Below are positions 55,958 through 64,000 of a stretch of 64,000 bases of DNA, piece after piece (position 1 is the first letter of the stretch; each line of letters opens with the position of its first letter). Under the pieces are notes generated by a model. That model searched no databases, was not told the DNA's origin, and saw only the letters and a program-made list of their open reading frames with translations. This stretch comes from a virus. The stretch spans positions 1-64,000 of IMG/VR virus record IMGVR_UViG_3300025000_000096. The stretch is one strand, 5' to 3'. The position numbers were made by a program, and so were the translations under genes.

Positions 55958-57093
55958 TGTTCTTAGGCGCCGCTATCTGGCGGACATATACAGAGCTTGA
56001 CACAGACTTTGTGGAGTGGGTGGAATCTATTGATGATTTCAACTTTGACACAATCGTTGTTGGCGGATTTGGTTCTGCCAGCTTTAGTGTTGGCGTTTCT
56101 GGGTGGTCTGCCAGTCGGTGGTATAGGGACTATGTTGGCTACCACGTAGTCATTTTTGACTTCTTCGGGCGCAGAGTGTATGAGGGTCGAGTCCAAGCCA
56201 CTGATGGCTCTCTTGGAAAAGTGTCTGTCAGCTTGGCCGGGTACTACGTCCATGCGGGGGATTTGACCCATGGGATAGAGTACCCTGCAAGCGTTCCAAC
56301 GTCCATATCGGACATCATAATTGACACGGTCACTCTGGCCGATCAGTGGAGCACGGACTTGACCCACATTGACCTGACTGTTACAGACATCACTCCCCAG
56401 GACTTTAGGGGTGAGACAAAACTGCAAGATGCCATAGATGCCACAATCAAGTTTGGCTCAGACGGAATATTGCCCGTTCCTCTTCACTTTGGAATCTGGG
56501 AAAATAGGGTTGCTTATCTCACGCCATATAAAGAGCCAACAGGTGAGCCTGAGTGGCTGATCTACACAACGGATTTTGTAGACTCTGGTAGCTTCTCAAT
56601 TGCCCGGTCAAGGGATAACCTGTTCAACAAGTTACAGGTTCTGTATGATGACCCGGACATTGGCCAGGACTTTACTGGTTGGTTTGAGGACCTTGTTAGC
56701 CAAAGCCTTTTCGGCGTCAGAGAAGGCAGTTTGAACATAGGAGCGGCTGAGCCTGGCTTGGCGAATATTATAGGGGCGCTTGCCCTTCGAAGCTACGCAT
56801 ACCCAACTCAGGAATCCAAGATAGAAGTATCCGGTAGAGTGTATGCCTGGGCTGGAGCAGCGGATTATCCATACATGGTTAGGGCCGGGGATCTGGTAAT
56901 GATCCCGGACTATGACCCCTCTGTTGCCCAGTCTGTTGCTGGCCAGGCCGGTCAAGATTTTGCAATTGCAGTTGTTACAAGGACAAGCTACTCTGCGAAT
57001 GACAACAAGCTGAGTATAGAGTTTGGCAAGGCGAACCCAACCCTGGATTTGCTGCTGGCCAGATTGGGTATGAGCAGCGGGTCTGTGAGGTAA
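55957..57093 (+). CDS. baseplate/tail hub protein (Tal or gp27-like)
   Basis: 378 aa, ATG overlapping the previous stop. Beta-rich N-terminus (WVESIDDFNFDTI) and the LTHGIEYPA...DIIIDTVTLADQ segment fit the siphovirus tail-hub proteins. No lysozyme or peptidase motif seen. Follows Dit as expected. Confidence 0.62.
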   Translation: MFLGAAIWRTYTELDTDFVEWVESIDDFNFDTIVVGGFGSASFSVGVSGWSASRWYRDYVGYHVVIFDFFGRRVYEGRVQATDGSLGKVSVSLAGYYVHAGDLTHGIEYPASVPTSISDIIIDTVTLADQWSTDLTHIDLTVTDITPQDFRGETKLQDAIDATIKFGSDGILPVPLHFGIWENRVAYLTPYKEPTGEPEWLIYTTDFVDSGSFSIARSRDNLFNKLQVLYDDPDIGQDFTGWFEDLVSQSLFGVREGSLNIGAAEPGLANIIGALALRSYAYPTQESKIEVSGRVYAWAGAADYPYMVRAGDLVMIPDYDPSVAQSVAGQAGQDFAIAVVTRTSYSANDNKLSIEFGKANPTLDLLLARLGMSSGSVR

Positions 57094-57095
57094 TC

Positions 57096-59357
57096 TTGGA
57101 CCAGACAACGATCAATGAACTAAATTCATACTTCCTCAGCAAAAAGGGTGGCGGCGTAGATGGCTTTATCAAGCCTGCAGTAGATGACACCCACGATCTT
57201 GGAGCGGCTGACCAGCGTTGGAGGACGATTTATGCTACCAGTGTTGTTGCTGGCAGCATTACGGGTGGTTCTGTAGACTCGGCCACGGACGCTGACCGAG
57301 TAGATGGCTTTGATGCTGCTCAAAACCCAATCCCTGGTTACTTGCTGGCCCTTGACCCGCAAGGAACGTACCCAATCTCCGTATACCCAGAGGCCATTCT
57401 TAAGGATGGGTCTCGGGCACTGGAAGGCAGCTTGACGGTTGTTGCTGGTGCTCTAATTGATGCTGTTGACATTGGCGCCCACAACCATTCAGGCGCTGCT
57501 GGTATGGGCACACAAATGGGGCATGCTCTTTTAACTGGGCTTGACGCAGACGACCATCCTCAGTATGCTCAGCGTGGTCAGGATGAAATCATTACGGGGG
57601 ATTGGGCCTTCACAGACCTTGTTGACCGTACAAAGGGTTGGCAATTCTTAGCAGAAGAGTACAAGTTTGTTGCCCTTGCTCACAGCTTGTTTATGGAGGC
57701 AACAACCTCCTATGCTCGAATAGCGTTAGGTGCCCTTGTTGCAACAGAGTACGGAATTACCCTGTTTGATGATACAACAAACACCTACATCAAGGTTGGC
57801 CGGGGCGACGATGTAATCATGCTGTCCTCTACAGACGCTGCCTACCTTTTGTGGGCGGGGGATGCGATAGCGGCGGATGCTCCATTCTCTGTCGCAAAAG
57901 ATGGGTCAATCTACTCCATAGCTGGGGAGATTGCTGGCTGGACCATCTCAGCCGCCTCTCTTGAGTCGAATCTTCTAAGCCTGCAAAGTGCTGGCAGGAT
58001 CGTGGCCGGGTCCGGCAATGACATCATTTATTTGGATTCCCAAGATGCTACTTGGCGCTTGTGGGCTGGAAATGCAACAGCGTCTTCTGCAGCGTTTAGG
58101 GTTAGCAAGACTGGTCGAGCCTACTTTGCAGACGCCTATGTTGTAGGAACTTTACGTAGCACAAATTTTGTATCTGGTACTTCCGGCTTTTCTATGAACT
58201 CAGATGGAACAGCCGAGTTTGATAACATTATTGCCCGTGGTAGATTGACAGCATACGTGTTGGCAGAGGCAACCATCTCTGTTGCAAGCGGCAGGACGAT
58301 CATTTCGGATGGGGCAGTTCTGGCAGTGGACATGTCAAACACAGATGACTTTATCATCTTTGATGCTCCTGCATTCGAGGCGAGTGACATCATCCGCTTG
58401 AAGCCGGATATAAACAGGGACGAGTGGATGCTTGTATCCTCTGCCCCAATCATTGTGGCTGAGGGGTTCAAGTACTTTGTTGTTAGGAGCCTAAACTCGG
58501 CAGAAGTGGGGTATGTTCAGTCGGCCTTCTACGCTGGTGAGAATGCGGCCAGGTTTGGAAGCGCTTCCGAAACCGGGTCTGGTGCTCCCCTATCCGCAGG
58601 TGAGGAGGGCCAAGAGCTTGGTGAGTTTCAGCCTGGTGGTCCTAACCTGGCAACTTCTGGCGGGTACCTTATCTTGGAGGGTGGGAGGGCCTGGGGTCCA
58701 TATTTTGGGGTTGTGCGCAGGTATGGGCCATTGTATGATCAACTCCTGGATGTTGTAAGGATTGGAAACCTTTCTGGTATCCTGGACTATACAACGGAGA
58801 TTTACGGTGCAGTCTTTGGCGACTCAAATGACTTCATGTCTTACGATCCAACAAACGGGCTCAGAATATCTACTCGATCAGGAGTTACAACAATCAACCA
58901 GGCCGGAATGGCAACAGATGTGTTTTCGCTAATCCAAGAGGACACTGTACCGGACTACCTAGACAACCACATGAATTTGTGGAACGACTACGCATCCAGC
59001 GGACACCGATTAAAGGTTAGGTCAAAGTTTGGAGCGGACGAGCTCACAACAGAGGTGATGCTTGGCTATCTGGGGGATCTGCCAATTGTAACAGTTACGG
59101 GAGATCACACAGCCACGCTGTACAATTGTACAATTCTGGTTTCTTGCAGCTCTGTTAACATCACCATAAATCTGCCTGCTGCAGCATCCTGTGCTCGGCA
59201 CGTCTACCACATAAAGAAAATAGATGCCACCGGATATACGGTGATCATTGATCCAAACGGAAGTGAGCTGGTTGACGGAGTTTCTACAAACACAATCAGC
59301 GCCGCAATGGCCACAGTTTCTGTTCAGAGTGACGGATCTGGCTGGTTTACCATATGA
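57096..59357 (+). CDS. tail fibre / baseplate fibre protein
   Basis: 753 aa from TTG 57096 (GAGGT upstream). Early DTHDLGAADQRWRTIYAT is the fibre 'LGxxxxRWxxIYA' motif. Two repeats of about 70 residues (LWAGDA...FSVAKDGSIY and LWAGNA...FRVSKTGRAYF; about 245-350) form a fibre shaft, followed by beta-rich tip domains. Likely trimeric, host-contacting. Confidence 0.75.
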   Translation: MDQTTINELNSYFLSKKGGGVDGFIKPAVDDTHDLGAADQRWRTIYATSVVAGSITGGSVDSATDADRVDGFDAAQNPIPGYLLALDPQGTYPISVYPEAILKDGSRALEGSLTVVAGALIDAVDIGAHNHSGAAGMGTQMGHALLTGLDADDHPQYAQRGQDEIITGDWAFTDLVDRTKGWQFLAEEYKFVALAHSLFMEATTSYARIALGALVATEYGITLFDDTTNTYIKVGRGDDVIMLSSTDAAYLLWAGDAIAADAPFSVAKDGSIYSIAGEIAGWTISAASLESNLLSLQSAGRIVAGSGNDIIYLDSQDATWRLWAGNATASSAAFRVSKTGRAYFADAYVVGTLRSTNFVSGTSGFSMNSDGTAEFDNIIARGRLTAYVLAEATISVASGRTIISDGAVLAVDMSNTDDFIIFDAPAFEASDIIRLKPDINRDEWMLVSSAPIIVAEGFKYFVVRSLNSAEVGYVQSAFYAGENAARFGSASETGSGAPLSAGEEGQELGEFQPGGPNLATSGGYLILEGGRAWGPYFGVVRRYGPLYDQLLDVVRIGNLSGILDYTTEIYGAVFGDSNDFMSYDPTNGLRISTRSGVTTINQAGMATDVFSLIQEDTVPDYLDNHMNLWNDYASSGHRLKVRSKFGADELTTEVMLGYLGDLPIVTVTGDHTATLYNCTILVSCSSVNITINLPAAASCARHVYHIKKIDATGYTVIIDPNGSELVDGVSTNTISAAMATVSVQSDGSGWFTI

Positions 59358-59371
59358 GAGGCTTTTAAACA

Positions 59372-60841
59372 ATGACGGCTAATTTTCCAACAACTTATGA
59401 TGCTGTGTCTGATGTATTCGGAGCGCTTAGCAGCTTAGCCGTGCTAACCCTGAACGGTGGACACAACTTTGCAGCTACCACATTCACATTCAATGAAAGC
59501 GTGGTGGGTATCGGCATTGATACTACCTTGGTGGCGGCAGGGTCTGGGTTTTCAGAAGTCGTTTTTACAGGCGCTGGCCTGGACGATGAGACCTTTGGTG
59601 GAACTTACGATGGGATACCCAATCGGGTAGATTTCGTCGTTCAGATAGATGGAACAGGCAGCCCAGACACTTTTAAGTGGTCAAAGGATGCGGGTGCTAC
59701 ATGGGAAGATACGGCTGTCCCATGCTCTACGGGGGCAACGGCTCTTTCGGACGGGGTTACTATCCTATTTGCCGCCTCAACTGGTCACACAATCGGCAAT
59801 AATTGGGCACTTTCTGCCGGTATAGAACTCATAAGGGTTACCGTTAACAACACAACGAACCTGACAGTTACTCGTGGATTTGACAATTCTGTAATCCGGG
59901 CCTACACTACGGGCCATACATTTACTCAGGACATCACATCTGGAGACTTTACAAGGCTTCGAGACGTGGTACTGGCTGCCCAAAAGTTTGCGGGGCTTGT
60001 TGGACTGTTTGCTGCAAGGCCGATGGGGTGCTTGCCCGGAGAAGTGTACATTGCAACGAACACATCTACTGTGTACGTCTGTTTTGAAACAGACACTTGG
60101 ACGGCCTTTCAAATAGCAGACCATGGCGGGTTTTCCGGCCTAGCAGACGATGACCACACCCAGTACCAAAATGATGCAAGAGCTCTTTCTTGGCATTCAG
60201 GGATTGGTAGCCACATATCGGCGGTTGCGCATGACCACTCAGGGACTACAGAAGGTGCCCCAGTTACCAGATTTCACAGTGGCTTGGACTCTGCAAAAGG
60301 GACACCAACAGCCGTTGGTCAGCTGTACATGGCATATGACACTGGTAATTTGTACTTTGCGAATGCTGCAGGAACTTCCTGGGTTCAATATCAGGGTGTG
60401 CAGAAGGGCTCGATCATGTTTTTTGAATCTGCATGCCCGTCTGGGTGGACAGCTGTTGGTTCTCTTGATGGGAAGTATCCAAAGGCGGCTGACACATCAG
60501 AATGGACCGGGCTAACTTCTGGCGGAGAAGCTACCCATCTTCACAGCGTGCCAGAGGTGCCTGCACACAGTCACATAATCGAGAGGGGTGGCTTTGCAAC
60601 AAACACAATTGGTGCCCACACCCATACATACGCTGTTCGGTCAGGTGCTGGAGGTACAACGCTTCCATACTTCGTAGCTGATTATGGAACGGATAACTTG
60701 TCCACTTCCTCAGCCGGTGCCCACACCCACTCGGCCACAATTGCTGCGCACAACACAAACAGTGTAGACCCAATAGCGGCGACAAACGCCAGTAGCATTG
60801 GCCTGCAAACATACACTTTGAGAGCTTGTAGAAAGGATTAG
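59372..60841 (+). CDS. tail-collar-domain fibre protein A
   Basis: 489 aa. Ends with a collar-type receptor domain: GSIMFFESACPSGWTAVGSLDGKYPKA followed by several HxH motifs (HLHSVPEVPAHSH, HTHTYA, AGAHTHS) that bind metal in T4 gp12-like tips, and a terminal LRACRKD. Upstream DDDHTQYQNDARA...SGIGSH is a common fibre segment. A paralogue lies at 61174-62427. Confidence 0.8.
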   Translation: MTANFPTTYDAVSDVFGALSSLAVLTLNGGHNFAATTFTFNESVVGIGIDTTLVAAGSGFSEVVFTGAGLDDETFGGTYDGIPNRVDFVVQIDGTGSPDTFKWSKDAGATWEDTAVPCSTGATALSDGVTILFAASTGHTIGNNWALSAGIELIRVTVNNTTNLTVTRGFDNSVIRAYTTGHTFTQDITSGDFTRLRDVVLAAQKFAGLVGLFAARPMGCLPGEVYIATNTSTVYVCFETDTWTAFQIADHGGFSGLADDDHTQYQNDARALSWHSGIGSHISAVAHDHSGTTEGAPVTRFHSGLDSAKGTPTAVGQLYMAYDTGNLYFANAAGTSWVQYQGVQKGSIMFFESACPSGWTAVGSLDGKYPKAADTSEWTGLTSGGEATHLHSVPEVPAHSHIIERGGFATNTIGAHTHTYAVRSGAGGTTLPYFVADYGTDNLSTSSAGAHTHSATIAAHNTNSVDPIAATNASSIGLQTYTLRACRKD

Positions 60842-60845
60842 GGAA

Positions 60846-61196
60846 ATGGTTGAAGAGAAAGATTTAAGAGTAAAGATCATTATATCACATGATAAGAACG
60901 AACTGGTCAGGGTGGATGCCAGCATCCTTGAGAGTTTGCTAATTTTAGGGTTTGTCCGGCAGGATATTTTCCTGATGCTTGCGAGCAACTCAGCCTGGCC
61001 GTTTGTAGAGGAAAGAACCTATTACCCAGCAGCGGATGGTGAGGATCGAAAAGTGTGTGCAGTGTACAATAGGGTGCTTAACAAGCTCCAGTACTCTGTT
61101 ACCGGATTTACCCCATTCGAAGCGCTTGAGCAAGTGGTACTGTTTGAGCAGGTACTTCAGAAGGACCTTTTAAGTGGCACGACCAACAGCCTCTAA
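60846..61196 (+). CDS. small protein between fibre genes, 116 aa
   Basis: Soluble, starts with a basic strand-rich segment, then helical. Overlaps the next fibre gene by 23 nt. Could be a fibre chaperone by position; nothing in the sequence proves it. Confidence 0.6.
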   Translation: MVEEKDLRVKIIISHDKNELVRVDASILESLLILGFVRQDIFLMLASNSAWPFVEERTYYPAADGEDRKVCAVYNRVLNKLQYSVTGFTPFEALEQVVLFEQVLQKDLLSGTTNSL

Positions 61197-62427
61197 CTTT
61201 CCAGCAGCGCTTGACAGCGCATTGTCTCTGTTTGCTGTTCCAGGGGATCGGCAAACGGCTCTTCTTGCTGCCAGCATGTCGGTGTCTGACTTGATTGCGA
61301 CACTGAACATAGAAGCGCCAAACATAGAAACGGCCCCCTGTTTCCTGCTTTTCCAGGGTGGGGAGATTTGGTTTGTGGATGTTGGAGAGGCCACTGTCAC
61401 AGGCGGGCAAACGATCATAAATCTGTCCGCCATTACACAGAGGGGTATGTTTGGCACCAGCCTTCAACCGCATGAGACGAATGAAGAAGTGTACATAACG
61501 GTCACGGCTGAGGTTTACAACCAACTTAAGAGAGCAACAGAGGCACTTCAGCAATATGGCTTTCTAATTGGGACGACTGCTCAGAGGACGGCGTATACTC
61601 CTGTAGCTGGGGAGGGGTGGCTCGACACAACTACGAATGCGGTGTACTATTGCTTTACGGGTGGCTCTTTTACAAAAGTGAGCCTGTCTGCCCACTCAGA
61701 AATGACTGGATTGGCTGATGATGACCATGCTCAGTACCACAATGACAGCCGGGCAAATACCTGGCATGGGACTCTTTCTGGGGTGCACATTACTTCTGGA
61801 GATTCCCACAACCACCTATCTGCTGGTGAGGGAGACGCTGTGTTGGTGGTCAAGGCGGGTATCTACGCTTCTATTGGATCTCCTGCCAACATTGGTGACT
61901 TATACTTTGCAACGGATACTGCAGAGGGTGGGACGCTCTACATTTCATTGAACGGGTCCGTTTGGACTGCTGTTTCAGGAGTTCCGTCTGGTGCCATTGC
62001 ACCCTTTACAGGGGCCTGCCCATCTGGTTGGACCAGGTTTACAGCACTTGACGGAAAGTATATGAAAGTTGACAACACCTCCCCTGGCGCAGCTTCTGGC
62101 GGGGCAACACACACCCACTTCCTGGGTGGAAACGCTGCACACTATCACCCAGTAGCTTCACAAGCGTCTGCAAGTAGCACAGACCCAGGCACACACGTTC
62201 ACTTGGTAACCACTGAGAACGACACACCAGAGGTTGGCTACTCCGAACTTAGAGACCTCAACCTTACAACGGGTACGATCACAACCTCATCTGCCGGAGC
62301 CCACACCCACTCATTGACAATTCCCGCAGGAACTACAGCACCTGCAGGGGGCTCTGCAGGGGAAAACATAGACACAGCAGCTGCAGAACCTCCTTATAAA
62401 GAGGCTGTTTGGTGCAAACGAGACTAG
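61174..62427 (+). CDS. tail-collar-domain fibre protein B
   Basis: 417 aa, GTG 61174 with AAGGA upstream. Shares with fibre protein A the DDDHAQYHNDSRANTWHG segment, GAIAPFTGACPSGWTRFTALDGKYMKV and HxH motifs (THTHFLGG, AGAHTHS), ending VWCKRD. The N-terminal 150 residues differ, so it is a diverged duplicate with a new head-binding part. Confidence 0.8.
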   Translation: MARPTASNFPAALDSALSLFAVPGDRQTALLAASMSVSDLIATLNIEAPNIETAPCFLLFQGGEIWFVDVGEATVTGGQTIINLSAITQRGMFGTSLQPHETNEEVYITVTAEVYNQLKRATEALQQYGFLIGTTAQRTAYTPVAGEGWLDTTTNAVYYCFTGGSFTKVSLSAHSEMTGLADDDHAQYHNDSRANTWHGTLSGVHITSGDSHNHLSAGEGDAVLVVKAGIYASIGSPANIGDLYFATDTAEGGTLYISLNGSVWTAVSGVPSGAIAPFTGACPSGWTRFTALDGKYMKVDNTSPGAASGGATHTHFLGGNAAHYHPVASQASASSTDPGTHVHLVTTENDTPEVGYSELRDLNLTTGTITTSSAGAHTHSLTIPAGTTAPAGGSAGENIDTAAAEPPYKEAVWCKRD

Positions 62428-62428
62428 C

Positions 62429-64000
62429 ATGACAATTTATGTAAGCGACTCCTACACAGATACAGACGCAGTAGCCCTCCCATCCCATACACCGGAAACG
62501 GACGTACAAGCTGGCGGGTGGGTAGCTGTTAGTGGCTCCTACGGTGGTGTTGCCATCGTAGACTTTAATATTGCCTCGAACAAGGCAGCTGCCAACAACG
62601 CAGTAAACAACACCCCAGCCATAAACGTCATAGATGCTGGTGTCTACAACTTGGAGATGCTGGCTACTGTCACATTTAGAAACCAGGTAACGTCTACACA
62701 GGATGAGGGGTTTTTCTTTCGCTATGTTGATCTGAGCAACTACTGGCGCCTGACATTTACATCGGACGGTACAGGCGGATTGGCCTTGGAAAAGGTCGTT
62801 TCTGGGGCAGTAACGCTGATTGATCGTTTCCACATGTCTGGTTTGGAGAACACAACGCACACTCTTCGACTGCGAGCAGATGGTAATGACTGCTGGGTTG
62901 GCATGGATTCCTTCTGGATTTGCATACCAGGCGTTTTGAGCACTGGAACCAGCATAGACACTGCCACATACGCAGGCATTATTGGAAGTAGCCGATCAGG
63001 CAGCCATACCAGATTTGATAGCCTGGTTATCTCTTCTGTTACTGCGGAAACGAATGTGGACCCTGACAAGCTACTTTGGTACAGAGCGGACGATACCCAA
63101 TACCTTATGACCACTGGGCTTGTTAGCCCTTCCGCCAGCGGAACAGATGCTGTGGCCTTTGTATTAGACAGGACAAACCATGGACACGCTCTTTACCTGC
63201 CAAACACAACGACTGAAGCCCCAATCTGGCATTATGACGATGATGCTGGCTTGGACAATCGAGCCTACTCAGATGGAGACGGCAGCAACGACTCACTGGA
63301 CCACTCCGATGTTAGCCTTAAGACATTTGTTGACAAGACTGTTGGCTGCTCCGTGTGCGCCGTATTTCGATATGTGTCTGATGCAGCTTTTGGGGATAGC
63401 CACCGGGACATTCTCCGTCTTTATGACTCTGGTAACACGGAAAGAGTTTCTATTTGGCAATTTGGGGGTGCTGGTGGGTATGGTGCTGCCGCATACGAAG
63501 TTCTGGTATCCCTTCAAGGTGTTCCGGCCTACTACTGGCCCACCGGCTGGTTGCCTGGTGCAGGGTCAAACGATTGGCACTTTGTAGGAATCAGCTTTGA
63601 CGGGACAACCAAAGAGGTTAACCTAAACCTTGACGGCGTTCTTGTAGACACTTCCACAATCACGAACACTTGGAACGCTGACCTTAAGCGTTTTACAATG
63701 CACTCAGGCGACGCTTACGAGTCCGACAGCCGGATAGCCGAAGTTAAGATCTTTGACCGACCACTGACCGCTGCAGAGCTGAACAGCCAATACAACTACA
63801 TGTTCTTGGGCCTTCCAGAGACAGTAGCTCCAACATTGGACTCAACAATGCCTACGGCATACGACACCTTTGTAGGGGACTTGCTTGACCAGAAAACCCT
63901 GTCTCTTGCAGCGAACATAGATGACGTTGAGGCAACAATTCAGATCATTGAAAATCTTGGTGATCTGGAAATGCCACAATACTTCTTTGTTGGTGGGGAG
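62429..64000 (+). CDS. LamG-like surface protein, 3' truncated by the window
   Basis: At least 524 aa with no stop to the window end. The N-terminal part (about 1-205) is a beta-sandwich with LRLRADGNDCWVGMDS; the second (about 215-455) is LamG-like with HFVGISFDGTTKEVNLNLDGVLVD and IAEVKIFDRPLTAAELN. Likely a glycan-binding tail or capsid-surface protein, functionally akin to the 1,280-aa cassette protein. Starts just after the previous stop. Confidence 0.75.
   Translation, partial: MTIYVSDSYTDTDAVALPSHTPETDVQAGGWVAVSGSYGGVAIVDFNIASNKAAANNAVNNTPAINVIDAGVYNLEMLATVTFRNQVTSTQDEGFFFRYVDLSNYWRLTFTSDGTGGLALEKVVSGAVTLIDRFHMSGLENTTHTLRLRADGNDCWVGMDSFWICIPGVLSTGTSIDTATYAGIIGSSRSGSHTRFDSLVISSVTAETNVDPDKLLWYRADDTQYLMTTGLVSPSASGTDAVAFVLDRTNHGHALYLPNTTTEAPIWHYDDDAGLDNRAYSDGDGSNDSLDHSDVSLKTFVDKTVGCSVCAVFRYVSDAAFGDSHRDILRLYDSGNTERVSIWQFGGAGGYGAAAYEVLVSLQGVPAYYWPTGWLPGAGSNDWHFVGISFDGTTKEVNLNLDGVLVDTSTITNTWNADLKRFTMHSGDAYESDSRIAEVKIFDRPLTAAELNSQYNYMFLGLPETVAPTLDSTMPTAYDTFVGDLLDQKTLSLAANIDDVEATIQIIENLGDLEMPQYFFVGGE

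Noticed and set aside
1-64000. CRISPR array or insertion sequence
   Set aside because: No regularly spaced direct repeats and no transposase with terminal inverted repeats were seen; the repeats found are protein-coding or tRNA arms.

Overview
The window is a large piece of a tailed double-stranded DNA bacteriophage, read as a siphovirus: lambda/GpA-like terminase, HK97-like portal, prohead protease and capsid, tail tube, frameshifted tail chaperone and a 1,509-residue tape measure. Base composition is mid-range. Host-type sigma70 promoters (TTGACA, an unusual 18-bp spacer, TATAAT or TATACT) drive the non-structural genes. The host cannot be named from this sequence. The last gene runs off the right end, so the genome is longer than the window.

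Layout. 1-3167: rightward run of small, tightly overlapping early genes, many with CxxC zinc ribbons (one Lar-like), closed by a terminator. 3193-14980: leftward block of small orphans, PD-(D/E)XK nucleases, two NTP pyrophosphohydrolases, a macrodomain protein, a DUF1599-like protein, a B12-type ribonucleotide reductase, a RusA-like resolvase, an HNH protein with no usual start codon, RNase H and SSB. 15079-18235: rightward packaging genes. 18240-31900: a non-coding-rich 'tRNA island' with about 33 recognisable tRNA genes for every amino acid except Tyr, several structured non-coding stretches (the largest about 890 nt, 19716-20608), and embedded genes: three HNH endonucleases, RecA, a clan GH-A glycoside hydrolase, a secreted protein and small orphans. 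31921-35803 and 42682-64000: rightward structural genes. They are split by a leftward cassette (35846-42571) of repetitive and LamG-rich fibre-like proteins.

How it works together. Early host promoters would express the nucleotide-pool and recombination/repair genes. A second recurrent motif, ATTGTAG, lies just upstream of several structural and HNH genes on both strands and is a candidate second-class (late) promoter element. The tRNA island could supply translation in a host whose tRNAs are degraded or poorly matched. Several of its tRNAs break near-universal rules: A54/U58 swapped T-loops, C33 instead of U33, a GGCGGAG T-loop, and a tRNA-Leu without a long variable arm.

The most promising undescribed content is the tRNA island: the large ornate RNA candidate (placed like the phage GOLLD and ROOL RNAs), the other promoter-driven non-coding RNAs, and the family of non-canonical tRNAs. 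All tRNA and RNA folds were made by eye and need covariance-model checks.
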